Shown: positions 45,701 to 53,496 of the stretch, one piece after another
Position numbering within the stretch: the stretch's first letter is position 1
Layout: the number at the start of each line of letters is the position of its first letter
NCBI GenBank assembly: GCA_020073705.1
Contig: JAIQES010000006.1
Location: forward strand, 1 to 64,000
Direction of reading: 5' to 3'
From: Terriglobia bacterium
GTDB taxonomy: Bacteria; Acidobacteriota; Terriglobia; Acidiferrales; UBA7541
Length of the DNA stretch: 64,000 nucleotides
Program-made: the position numbers and the translations under genes
The notes under the pieces: generated by a model
Told to the model about the DNA's origin: nothing
Databases searched by the model: none
What the model saw: only the letters and a program-made list of their open reading frames with translations

Positions 45701-46414
45701 ATGGGTTTCCCGATGAAGAAAACCAGAGGCACTCTCCAACAGAGGGCCTATCAGCGAATCAAAGAGTACATCTTGAACAGCGATTTCTATCCCGGTCAGC
45801 ATATCCGTCACGTGGAAGTGAGTCGTGCCCTGGGGATGAGTCGTACTCCGGCGCGGGAAGCGATGCAGCGGCTGGTGGAGGAGGGATTGGTCAATCACCT
45901 CCCGAACCGGGGATACTTTGTGAATGAGATGACGGTCCGAGAAGCCGAGGAACTCTACGAATTACGCGAAATCCTGGAAGTGTTCTGCGTTCAGCAAGCG
46001 ATTGATAAGAGCACAAACAAGCAATTGCGGGAGCTTCGGCAGCTCCTGGATGTGTATAAGGACGCGACGAACGGTCGCGTTACGCGTCACACTCTGCTTG
46101 TGGACCGCGATTTTCATTTTAAGATTGCACAACTGGCAGGCAATGAAACGGTGTATAAACTCTTAGTAAGTGTCCTGGAAAAAGTCATCATGAAGCGCAA
46201 TATAGAGCGCATTGCTCCCCTGGACGCAAAAACAGGATTCAAAAGGCACGCAATGATCCTGAAAGCGATCGAAAGGCGGGACAAGCGTCAGGCTGTTCAA
46301 CAAATTCGTGAGCATATACGTCAAGGAAAAATGCGAGTCTTGGAACAAGTGAACCGGAAGAACGAATTCCGGCTCGGGAGAGCAGCGGACGGTGTGCGTG
46401 GTTTCCTGGTTTAG
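45701..46414 (+). CDS. GntR-family regulator (FadR/FCD type)
   Basis: A 237-residue DNA-binding regulator. The N-terminal winged helix-turn-helix (about 12-75) contains HVEVSRALGMSRTPAREAMQ and LVEEGLVNHLPNRGYFV. The C-terminal FCD ligand domain is all-alpha with likely metal ligands in DRDFHFKIAQ, KRHAMILKAI and IREHIRQG; such domains sense organic acids. It is divergent from the MFS gene, at the edge of the catabolic cluster. ATG 45713 is an alternative start. It very probably controls both operons through the TGGATACAGTA sites. Confidence 0.9.
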   Translation: MGFPMKKTRGTLQQRAYQRIKEYILNSDFYPGQHIRHVEVSRALGMSRTPAREAMQRLVEEGLVNHLPNRGYFVNEMTVREAEELYELREILEVFCVQQAIDKSTNKQLRELRQLLDVYKDATNGRVTRHTLLVDRDFHFKIAQLAGNETVYKLLVSVLEKVIMKRNIERIAPLDAKTGFKRHAMILKAIERRDKRQAVQQIREHIRQGKMRVLEQVNRKNEFRLGRAADGVRGFLV

Positions 46415-46476
46415 AGCTCTCAAGGTATGAAGCCTCGTGCATTCGACGCTCACGTTTTCTGAAATTCCCCTGTCAC

Positions 46477-46533
46477 ATCGGACCTCCCAGCCTCTAGAAA
46501 AGCGGACATTCCTACTTTGCTCAAATCGGACAT
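46477..46533. repeat. Three CGGAC iterons with exact 24-bp period
   Basis: ATCGGAC at 46477, AGCGGACATT at 46501 and ATCGGACATG at 46525 are spaced 24 bases apart. Serial transposase-binding sites at the end of an insertion element look like this. They lie in the 317-base gap between the GntR gene and the DUF4159 gene, which holds no convincing gene. No transposase is present, so this would be an abandoned element end. Confidence 0.45.
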
Positions 46534-46731
46534 GGGGAAAATCCAGCAAAATGGTCAGTCGCGCGGAACTCATCGGCAGGACCGTTCCCTTTGGTTTTTC
46601 GATCGTCTCAAATTAGGGCTTCCGGCTCCGTGGACGGGCACTACGACCCCACACGCCGAAATCGTGGAAGCGACGGCACCTGCGCTGGCGCCGCGAATCG
46701 AGATTCTGGTATTCTAGCGGCTAGAGGCAGC

Positions 46732-47661
46732 ATGAAGCTGGTGGCGCGCATTTCGGTGCTGGCGTTGTTCGCAGGACTGAGCAGCGGACTGCTGGCCCTG
46801 CAGCGCGACGCCTTTCAGGAACGCAACAACTTCCCGCAACGCAACCGTTCGCAGCAACCTGGCGGCTTCTCGCAATGGTTCGGCTATCCGCAGAATGGCG
46901 TCCAGTCGTCATACTTCGGGCTTCCCACGCAACGTTACGCCAGGGGCGGCGCAGGCACGCCCACAGACTATAACGCCAAGACGGAGTGGGCCTTTGGCCG
47001 GCTGGTTTACTCGAATCTTAGCGACGTCGGGCCGCCGGTCGCGCATCGCAGTATGCGCCGCTGGTCAGAGGACTGGCCGTACGGCGACTGGCACTTCGCC
47101 GCAGGTGTGCAGCGCCTGACGCGCATCGACGCCCGCCACGACGACGAGACCGTGGACCTTACCAGCGACGAGCTTTTCAACTGGCCCTGGATCTACGGCA
47201 ATCAGGTTGGGAACTGGCGCCTGCCCGACGATCAGGCCAAGCGGCTGCGCGAGTATCTGCTCAAGGGCGGCTTCCTGCTGGTGGATAACTTCCACGGCGG
47301 CCAGGCGTGGCAGAACTTCATGGCCGGCATTCGCAAGGTGTTCCCCGATCGCCCCATCGAGGAGCTGCAGACCAGCGACGAAATCTACCACACGCTTTAC
47401 GACATTGACGAGCGCATGCAGGTGCCGGGCGCGGAATACGAGCTGACGGGCAAGACCTACGTGACTTACGTGCCGGACGGCGTTGAACCGCACTGGCGCG
47501 CCATCCGCGACGACCAGGGGCGCATCATGGTGGCCATCTGCCACAACATGCACCTCGCCGATTCCTGGGAGCACGCCGACGATCCGCTGTATCCGGAGCG
47601 ATTCACTTCGTTCGCTTACCGCGTGGGGATCGACTACCTCATCTACTCGATGACGCACTAG
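46732..47661 (+). CDS. DUF4159 domain exported protein
   Basis: A 309-residue protein with a signal peptide (MKLVARISVLALFAGLSSGLLA), a Gln/Asn/Arg-rich linker and a DUF4159 domain (about 90-305). Features include FAAGVQRLTRIDARHD, LREYLLKGGFLLVDNFHGG and a C-terminal FAYRVGIDYLIYSMTH. DUF4159 has a flavodoxin/glutamine-amidotransferase-like fold and often accompanies MoxR/BatA-type genes; none is nearby. The start was set at ATG 46732, where the signal begins, instead of the longer frame from 46591. Confidence 0.85.
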   Translation: MKLVARISVLALFAGLSSGLLALQRDAFQERNNFPQRNRSQQPGGFSQWFGYPQNGVQSSYFGLPTQRYARGGAGTPTDYNAKTEWAFGRLVYSNLSDVGPPVAHRSMRRWSEDWPYGDWHFAAGVQRLTRIDARHDDETVDLTSDELFNWPWIYGNQVGNWRLPDDQAKRLREYLLKGGFLLVDNFHGGQAWQNFMAGIRKVFPDRPIEELQTSDEIYHTLYDIDERMQVPGAEYELTGKTYVTYVPDGVEPHWRAIRDDQGRIMVAICHNMHLADSWEHADDPLYPERFTSFAYRVGIDYLIYSMTH

Positions 47662-47685
47662 CGTCCCGTTGGGCCTTCGCGGGGG

Positions 47686-47802
47686 ATTCTCGGACACTCG
47701 GATCTTAAAACCACTCTCAATGTCTATACACACGCAATACCAGAGTCGTTCCCAAATGTTCCCAAGCTTGACGAGGGAATAAAAAATGGAAAAGTTAATT
47801 AG
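47686..47802 (+). pseudogene. Tyrosine recombinase C-terminal scrap beside tRNA-Thr
   Basis: The plus-strand frame reads ILGHSDLKTTLNVYTHAIPE and continues to TAG at 47800-47802. It is the canonical integrase C-terminal motif with the nucleophilic Tyr. Nothing else of the gene remains; DUF4159 ends 24 bases upstream. It lies on the 3' side of tRNA-Thr, the usual place for an integrase, so it probably marks a second, older integration site. Confidence 0.7.
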
Positions 47803-47829
47803 CTGATGCTAAAAGAATTGCAAGAACGG

Positions 47830-47905
47830 TGGAGCCGAGGCCCAGACTTGAACTGGGGACCTGTCGATTACGAATCGACTGCTCTACCAACTGAGCTACC
47901 TCGGC
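47830..47905 (-). tRNA. tRNA-Thr (CGT)
   Basis: A 76-base cloverleaf on the minus strand with acceptor GCCGAGG/CCTCGGC, D arm GCTCAGTTGGTAGAGC, anticodon stem-loop CGATTCGTAATCG (anticodon CGT), T arm CCCCAGTTCAAGTCTGGGC-type and encoded CCA ending at 47830. Confidence 0.96.
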
Positions 47906-47977
47906 TTTGAGTAATTCACTCTAGCATCGCGCGGAAAAAGGTGTCAAACGCTGCGATGCATCCGCTGCAAGAAACAA

Positions 47978-48169
47978 CTACCGTGAAAACGGGTACATGA
48001 GCCAGCCGATCCCAATGGCGACAAGCAGGAAGGCCAGGAACACCCACAGGACATATTCCACACGTTCTGCCGCCCCGCGCTTCGATAGGAAAGCAAAGGT
48101 CACGGACACAACGAGCGCGAAAAACAGCAACGCCTGGAAATGGGTTAGGCCGGCAAACAAGCCGTTCAT
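47978..48169 (-). CDS. Small two-helix membrane protein
   Basis: A 63-residue protein of two hydrophobic helices (about 11-28 and 38-58) joined by a short basic loop (SKRGAAERVE). The start ATG 48169 directly abuts the stop of the DUF6677 gene, so it is the last gene of that operon. No function is known. Synteny with DUF6677 suggests a membrane pair. Confidence 0.65.
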   Translation of the reverse strand: MNGLFAGLTHFQALLFFALVVSVTFAFLSKRGAAERVEYVLWVFLAFLLVAIGIGWLMYPFSR

Positions 48170-48586
48170 CTAGGTTCTCCACCCGCGGCCGATTTCGTAT
48201 GCTTCGAGCACCGTCAGGAGATTGAGTATGCCTGCGGTGGCGAACAACCGGGTGCCGTAATCGCCCGAGGCGTGCGCAACATCGGGTCCCGCAGTCTGGA
48301 TCATATGCGCCAGAAAATAGAATACTCCGGCGCCCATGTCCGCAAAAAATCCAAGCCGGTCGAACATGTCTGTTGCATCGGCGCCGAAGATTCCTCCGCG
48401 CATGGCTAGGCCGGCGCACGCCAACCCGCCGACGCATAGGAAGTAAACTGCCGCCTTGCCCCACCGCCGCAACATTAGGTGTCCGAGCCCGGGGACCGCC
48501 CAACTCGCCAACGCGACGGAGATACCCAGCCCCAAACTGCCTGTGCCTTGTTTTTTAACCGCTTCGCTCAAGTTGATCGCCCTCAC
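48170..48586 (-). CDS. DUF6677 family membrane protein
   Basis: A 138-residue inner-membrane protein with about four helices and an N-terminal VPGLGHLMLRRWGKAAVYF motif that resembles TM2-type proteins; the sequence matches DUF6677, a family typical of Acidobacteriota. The start is GTG 48586, overlapping the peptidase stop as GTGA. The function is unknown. Confidence 0.72.
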   Translation of the reverse strand: MRAINLSEAVKKQGTGSLGLGISVALASWAVPGLGHLMLRRWGKAAVYFLCVGGLACAGLAMRGGIFGADATDMFDRLGFFADMGAGVFYFLAHMIQTAGPDVAHASGDYGTRLFATAGILNLLTVLEAYEIGRGWRT

Positions 48587-49758
48587 GCCAACAACGCCAG
48601 AATCTCAGTCTGCACCGCGCCCGTTATGTACGCATCTCCTTCTTCGACGTACACATTCACCTCACTGCGCACGCCAAATTCGGGCAAGTAAATCCCCGGC
48701 TCAATCGAAAAGCACGTCCGGGGGATCACGCGCCGCACATCGCGCGTCTCAAGTCCGTCCATATTCGCGCCTGCGCCATGCACTTCCTGCCCGATGTTGT
48801 GGCCCGTGCGGTGCACGAAATATTTCGCAAAGCCCGCCTTGCGAATCACCTCGCGGGCCGCGCGATCCACTTGCCAGCCCTCGATGACGCGCCCGGCCTT
48901 CAGATTCCGCCGCACGAATGCGACGGCCGCATCGCGTGCATCGCGCACAATCGAGAAAATCTTCGCATACTTTTCCGGCACTCTGGCGCCCAGATACCCA
49001 GTCCATGTAATATCGTAGTAGACGCTGTTTGGCACTAGCGTTTTCCCCCAAACATCGAGCAGCAGTAGATCGCCTTTGCGCACCGGAGCCGAACCTCGCT
49101 CTTTTGGCTCGTAATGCGGGTCGCCGGCGTGCGGTCCCACCGCGACGATCGGCGGCGAGTCGGACGTGACGCCACTCGCGCGGAATTGTCCCAAAACCCA
49201 TTGCTGCAGATCGTACTCACTAAATGCTTCCTTCGCCCGCACACGGCGCGCCGCCTCGGCAAATGCCGCCTGCGTAATGCGGTCTATGGTTCGGCCCGCG
49301 ACGCGATGTGATTCGAGCTGCTCCGGCGTCCACGCCGCTTCGAACTGCTGCACCAGGTCCGCCGAGCTCACCACCTTGCAGCCTTGTGCGCGGATCAGTT
49401 CGACCGTCCCCGCGTCCACCAGCGATATATACGGAATCAGGTTCTTCGGCGAATACTGCATGGCCACTTTCTTCGCCCGCCCGACCAGTTTCCTCAAGTT
49501 CTTTTCCATCTCCCCGGCCGCCGCGTAGACCATCTTTTCGCCGGGCAGCGAATCAAGCACCGCCGCTTCGATCCGGTGCACCAGCTTTCGCGGCGCGCCC
49601 TTTGCCGGGATCATGTAGAACCAGCGGCGCTTCGCCATGGCGTGGTCGAGTGCGAGCACGCGGTAGGCGATCGGATCGCGATGCAGGATGTCGTAGAAGA
49701 GCCATCCGTCGAGCTTCTGCTCGTTAAGGGCCTTTTGGATGGCTTCGATGTCGGGCAT
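48583..49758 (-). CDS. M24-family Xaa-Pro aminopeptidase/dipeptidase
   Basis: A 391-residue cytosolic metallopeptidase. All five metal ligands are visible: Asp in LLLLDVWGK, Asp in YYDITWTG, His in RTGHNIGQEVHG, Glu in FSIEPGIYLPEFG and Glu in VRSEVNVYV. The N-terminal creatinase-like domain covers about 1-160. It contrasts with the two M24-fold proteins of the catabolic cluster, whose ligands are lost. Probable role: dinuclear-metal cleavage of proline-containing peptides. Confidence 0.88.
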   Translation of the reverse strand: MPDIEAIQKALNEQKLDGWLFYDILHRDPIAYRVLALDHAMAKRRWFYMIPAKGAPRKLVHRIEAAVLDSLPGEKMVYAAAGEMEKNLRKLVGRAKKVAMQYSPKNLIPYISLVDAGTVELIRAQGCKVVSSADLVQQFEAAWTPEQLESHRVAGRTIDRITQAAFAEAARRVRAKEAFSEYDLQQWVLGQFRASGVTSDSPPIVAVGPHAGDPHYEPKERGSAPVRKGDLLLLDVWGKTLVPNSVYYDITWTGYLGARVPEKYAKIFSIVRDARDAAVAFVRRNLKAGRVIEGWQVDRAAREVIRKAGFAKYFVHRTGHNIGQEVHGAGANMDGLETRDVRRVIPRTCFSIEPGIYLPEFGVRSEVNVYVEEGDAYITGAVQTEILALLA

Positions 49759-49801
49759 ATGCGTATGTTTCGTGAGTCGCGGCGCCGCAGGGGAACGCCT
49801 T

Positions 49802-50083
49802 TCAACCCGCCAGTGCGCGGACTGCTCCGGCAGTCACGCCACGAACTTCCACACGCTTCGTGCGGCCGCGCCCGCCCGCTGCGATTCTAACAGCCGACAG
49901 CGGCACATTCAAACGCGCCGCCAGCAGCCGCCGCAAAGCCTCGTTCGCGCGGTCGTCCACCGGCGGGGCGGTCAGACGGATTTTAAGCGCGTCTTGCCAT
50001 TCGCCCGCGATTTCGTCGCGGCTCGCCCGCGGTTGAACTCGCACCGCAAAACTCACTACACCGTCTTTTTCCGTGATCTGCAC
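49802..50083 (-). CDS. DUF167 (YggU) family protein
   Basis: A 93-residue protein with the family core VRVQPRASRDEIAGEW, LKIRLTAPPVDDRANEALRR and a GRGRTKRVEV loop. DUF167 proteins are small, widely conserved and of unknown biochemical role, often encoded next to yggS as here (six-base gap). Confidence 0.88.
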   Translation of the reverse strand: MQITEKDGVVSFAVRVQPRASRDEIAGEWQDALKIRLTAPPVDDRANEALRRLLAARLNVPLSAVRIAAGGRGRTKRVEVRGVTAGAVRALAG

Positions 50084-50089
50084 CAGATG

Positions 50090-50863
50090 CTAGGCCTTCG
50101 TGCGCTCCCCGAAAAGCGCCGTCCCTATACGGATCTCGGTTGCGCCCTCTTCGATCGCTACTTCGAAATCGTGTGACATTCCCATGGAAAGCACCGGCAT
50201 GGTTTCTCCGCCAAGTTGTACGCGCAGTCCATCCCGCAATTCACGCAGCCGCCGGAAATACGGCCGCACTTTCTCCGCATCCTCGAAATACGGCGGCACG
50301 CCCATCAGCCCGCGCAATTCCAGATGAGGCAGACACAGCACGGCCTCCGCCAGACGCGGCAATTCTTCAGCGCTCACACCTGACTTCGCCGCATCCGGAT
50401 CGAGCTTCACTTCGATCAGCACTCTCAGACGCCCGCTTCCAGCCACGTCTGGCGATTCTTCCCGCGCCTTTCTCTTCTCTGTTCTCTCTGCGTCCTCTGC
50501 GGCGAATTCTCTTCTTGCCCGCTCGAGCCGCTCCGCCAGCCCCATGCTGTCCACTGAGTCGATGCTGTGAAATAGCCGCGACGCTCGCGCGGCTTTGTTG
50601 CTCTGCAGATGCCCGATCAAATGCCAGGTTGCGTCCAGATCCGCGAGGGACGCCTGTTTCGACTCCCACTCCTGAATGCGATTCTCGCCGAAATGACGCA
50701 TACCAGCATCGTACAACTCACGAATTCGCCCGGCAGGATGCGTCTTCGAGGCGCCAATAAGGGTAATCTCTTCCGCACGACTTTCCGCGCGCGACGCCGC
50801 GCGCTCTATGCGCTCGCGAACTCGGGCCAGATTTCCCGCCGCCATTCTCCATTCGGCGCTCAT
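50090..50863 (-). CDS. YggS-type pyridoxal phosphate homeostasis protein
   Basis: A 257-residue PLP-binding TIM-barrel protein (PLPBP). The PLP lysine is in ITLIGASKTHPAG, followed by HFGENRIQE (FGENxxQE motif), WHLIGHLQSNKA and LSMGMSHDFEVAIEEGATEIRIG near the end. It buffers PLP and has no catalytic activity. The start was set at ATG 50863; TTG 50893 would add ten residues. An Arg/Glu-rich insertion (about 125-155) is unusual. Confidence 0.9.
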   Translation of the reverse strand: MSAEWRMAAGNLARVRERIERAASRAESRAEEITLIGASKTHPAGRIRELYDAGMRHFGENRIQEWESKQASLADLDATWHLIGHLQSNKAARASRLFHSIDSVDSMGLAERLERARREFAAEDAERTEKRKAREESPDVAGSGRLRVLIEVKLDPDAAKSGVSAEELPRLAEAVLCLPHLELRGLMGVPPYFEDAEKVRPYFRRLRELRDGLRVQLGGETMPVLSMGMSHDFEVAIEEGATEIRIGTALFGERTKA

Positions 50864-50971
50864 TGCGGGAATTCTAGCACGCGCTTTGGTCAATCCCTGT
50901 TGGTCAATCGTTTTTGATGCGCGGACTTCCTTGCAGCGGTATCGCGCTCACGTTAGACTGGCATTCGAATT

Positions 50972-51673
50972 ATGACGCCACGCGGAAAACTGATCGCGCT
51001 TGAAGGAATCGACGGCTCGGGGAAGCGCACGCAACTTGATCTTCTGGCGGGCGCACTCGATGCCCGAGGCCTGGCAACCATGCGCATCAGCTTCCCCCGC
51101 TATGAATCATCCTTCGGCAAGCTCGTCGCGCGCTATCTCAACGGTGAATTTGGCTCCATCGAAGCCGTGGACCCGCACCTCTCCGCCCTGCTCTATGCCG
51201 GGGATCGCTTTGAAGCGAAGGGCGAACTCGAATCGGCTCTGGCGGCGGGCAAGATCATTCTTGCCGATCGTTATATTGGCTCGAATCTCGCCCATCAGTC
51301 CGAACGCGTCCCTCCCGGCGAGCGCGAAGAGTTTCTCGCGTGGCTGAAGCGACTCGAATATGGCCTCTACGGCCTGCCGGTCGAAGACCTGGTCGTGTAT
51401 TTGCGTGTTCCCGCCGCGGAGGCGCATCGACTGATTGGCTTGAAGCCCGCTCGCGTTTACACCTCGCTCCGGCATGATATTTTGGAAGCGGACGTCACCC
51501 ATCTCGAACAAACCGCCATGATTTACGATCGCCTGGCAACTGGAACCAACTGGGCGCGCATCGACTGTACCAACCCTGTTTCCGGTGGATTGTATTCACC
51601 GGAAGAGATTCACCGGGTATTGCTGAATACCGTGGACTCACGCATTTTTTCCCAGGCGTCCGCGGAACAGTGA
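50972..51673 (+). CDS. tmk: Thymidylate kinase
   Basis: A 233-residue dTMP kinase forming dTDP from dTMP and ATP. The Walker A is EGIDGSGKRTQ, the DR motif is ADRYIGSN and the substrate region is FPRYESSFGKLVARYLNGEF. The C-terminal part is longer than usual. It is followed 16 bases later by holB, the common tmk-holB pair. Confidence 0.93.
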   Translation: MTPRGKLIALEGIDGSGKRTQLDLLAGALDARGLATMRISFPRYESSFGKLVARYLNGEFGSIEAVDPHLSALLYAGDRFEAKGELESALAAGKIILADRYIGSNLAHQSERVPPGEREEFLAWLKRLEYGLYGLPVEDLVVYLRVPAAEAHRLIGLKPARVYTSLRHDILEADVTHLEQTAMIYDRLATGTNWARIDCTNPVSGGLYSPEEIHRVLLNTVDSRIFSQASAEQ

Positions 51674-51689
51674 GCAGGAGAAAAACTTC

Positions 51690-52820
51690 GTGAGCTTCTC
51701 TGAATTTCTCGGCAACCCGCGAATCGTGGCTGCGCTGCGCGGCATGCTTGCAGGCGAGCGCGTCCCGCACGCCATGCTGTTCACCGGCCCGCGCGGTGTC
51801 GGGAAGTTCACCCTCGCGCGAATGTTCGCGCAGGCCGCCAATTGCGAACGATTCCGTGACGACTTCTGCGGCGAGTGTGACACCTGCCGCCGCATCGGCC
51901 TGCTCGCCGACACCCGTCCCCTGATCGCGCAGGGGCTGGCGCAGCGCGGCGAACGGCCCGACGCGGCCACCGTCGAACGCATCCCGCTCTTGCTCGAAAC
52001 GCATCCGGACGTCTGGGCCGTGGTGCCCGATCCCGTGCGCTCGAAGGACCCTGTGGCGCGCCCCGCGCTGCGCGTCGGCCAGCTCCGCGCCGTCCAGCGC
52101 GCGGCCTACTTCAAGCCTCAGGGGCGCCGGCGCATTTTTATCCTCGACGGCGCGGAAACCATGCGTTGGGACTTCGCGAATATTTTCCTGAAGATTCTCG
52201 AGGAGCCTCCCGAATCCGCCACGCTGATCCTGATCGCGCCCAATCCATTCCAGCTCTTGCCAACGATCCGTTCCCGCTGCCTGCAGTTTTCGTTTACACC
52301 GCTTGCGACTGCCGATGTCGAGGAAATTCTGCGCGCGCGGACGGAGATGGAGCCCGCGGAACGCAAGCTCGCCGCGCAACTTTCCGAAGGCAGTCCCGGG
52401 GCGGCGATGGACCTTGACCTCGAGGCCGCCGTTAAGCTTCGGCGCGACGCTCTGACGGTCCTGGAACGCTCGGTCGAGTTGCGGGGCGTCTCCGCTTTGT
52501 TTGCGAGCACTTCCGCGCTCGCCAAGAGCCAGGAGATTGCGTTTGAAAATGTCTTGGAAGTGTTTTATAGTTTGCTTACGGACGTGCTTGATTTGTCCTG
52601 TATTCCCTCGCGGAAAGTGTTGCGGAATCCGGGTTTGCGCAAGGAACTCGAAACACTGAGCAAGAAGGTGGACGTGATATGGGTCAGCAAAGCCGTCAAT
52701 GGATTTGACGCGCTGCACGCCCGGCTGCGCCGGAACATTAATCGGTCGTTGGGCCTGGACGCCGTGGCCATTTCCCTGGCCCGGCCCGCGCCGAATACAG
52801 GAAGTTCAAATTTGCGGTAA
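51690..52820 (+). CDS. holB: DNA polymerase III delta-prime subunit
   Basis: A 376-residue clamp-loader subunit. It has an AAA+ fold with degenerate Walker A (TGPRGVGKFTLAR), a zinc module with four Cys (NCERFRDDFCGECDTC), the FILDGAETMRWDFANIFLKILEEPP segment split by family-typical residues, and the SRC motif IRSRCLQF. The start is GTG 51690 with upstream AGGAGA. It acts with DnaX to load the sliding clamp. Confidence 0.9.
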   Translation: MSFSEFLGNPRIVAALRGMLAGERVPHAMLFTGPRGVGKFTLARMFAQAANCERFRDDFCGECDTCRRIGLLADTRPLIAQGLAQRGERPDAATVERIPLLLETHPDVWAVVPDPVRSKDPVARPALRVGQLRAVQRAAYFKPQGRRRIFILDGAETMRWDFANIFLKILEEPPESATLILIAPNPFQLLPTIRSRCLQFSFTPLATADVEEILRARTEMEPAERKLAAQLSEGSPGAAMDLDLEAAVKLRRDALTVLERSVELRGVSALFASTSALAKSQEIAFENVLEVFYSLLTDVLDLSCIPSRKVLRNPGLRKELETLSKKVDVIWVSKAVNGFDALHARLRRNINRSLGLDAVAISLARPAPNTGSSNLR

Positions 52821-52918
52821 CGGAAACGGTCCCGTACCCGTCTATCGCGTATCATAGCTGGTAAGTACGTTCTGCTCACCAGTGCATGTTCAACCAGGAA
52901 AGTCATGAAGGAGTTGTT

Positions 52919-53260
52919 ATGGTGAATCGCAAGTTATTTCGTCCTACTCTTACAGAAGTCAAGGAACCGTATTCGAACCGTCCTCATCCTGCCGGGCCCC
53001 AGCCTCATAAGAAGCCGGCTCCGCCAGAGCAAACGCACGCGGAAAACTTTTATTGGATCAAACAGATGCAGGCCCGCACGCCGGTGGTCATCGTTCTCAC
53101 CGACGGGGAAACCTTACACGGCGTAATCGAGTGGTATGACCGTGATTGCATCAAACTGACGCGAAGTGGCAGCCCCAACCTGCTCATCTATAAGCAAGTT
53201 GTGAAGTACGTCTATAAGGACGGGGAAGAAGCTGCACTCGGCGGATCCAACGGACAGTAA
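52919..53260 (+). CDS. hfq: Hfq-like RNA-binding protein
   Basis: A 113-residue protein with an Sm-like fold. A 45-residue basic, proline-rich extension (PHPAGPQPHKKPAPPEQ) precedes the Sm core: ENFYWIKQMQARTPVVIVLT, LHGVIEWYDRDCIKL and the Sm2-like segment NLLIYKQVVKYVYK in place of canonical YKHAIST. It should assist small RNA-mRNA pairing. The start was set at ATG 52919, five bases after AAGGAG; the frame opens earlier at 52886. A proline-rich N-terminus on Hfq is unusual outside this phylum. Confidence 0.82.
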   Translation: MVNRKLFRPTLTEVKEPYSNRPHPAGPQPHKKPAPPEQTHAENFYWIKQMQARTPVVIVLTDGETLHGVIEWYDRDCIKLTRSGSPNLLIYKQVVKYVYKDGEEAALGGSNGQ

Positions 53261-53496
53261 TTTCGTATAATGGCGAAGGTACCCTCAGTCCCCAGTAGGG
53301 ATGCGCATATTTTTCGAAACGACGCCCCCGACGCCATTGCCGGCTGGATTTTCGATGCTGCTTCCGAACCGCCCTGCCTGTCCGGGTTGTCGCTGTTCCG
53401 CGCAGGCTTCGATTTGCTAAACTCCCAATTGCATAGAACCTCAGAGAGGGGTCATCCCGCACTAAGGAGTAAGAGGAGCAACGCGCTCGAATACAC
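53261..53496. other. Gap between hfq-like gene and bshA
   Basis: No gene recognised. TATAAT at 53266-53271 is a possible -10 box, but no -35 fits. AAGGAGTAAGAGGAG near 53464-53478 lies 18 bases before the bshA start, with AGGAG the likely ribosome-binding site. Confidence 0.35.

Noticed and set aside
46517-46717. 66-codon plus-strand frame before the DUF4159 gene
   Set aside because: No protein-like pattern; overlaps the CGGAC iterons and lacks a ribosome-binding site.
51495-52718. 407-codon minus-strand frame over tmk/holB
   Set aside because: Antisense to two well-identified housekeeping genes; no family features.
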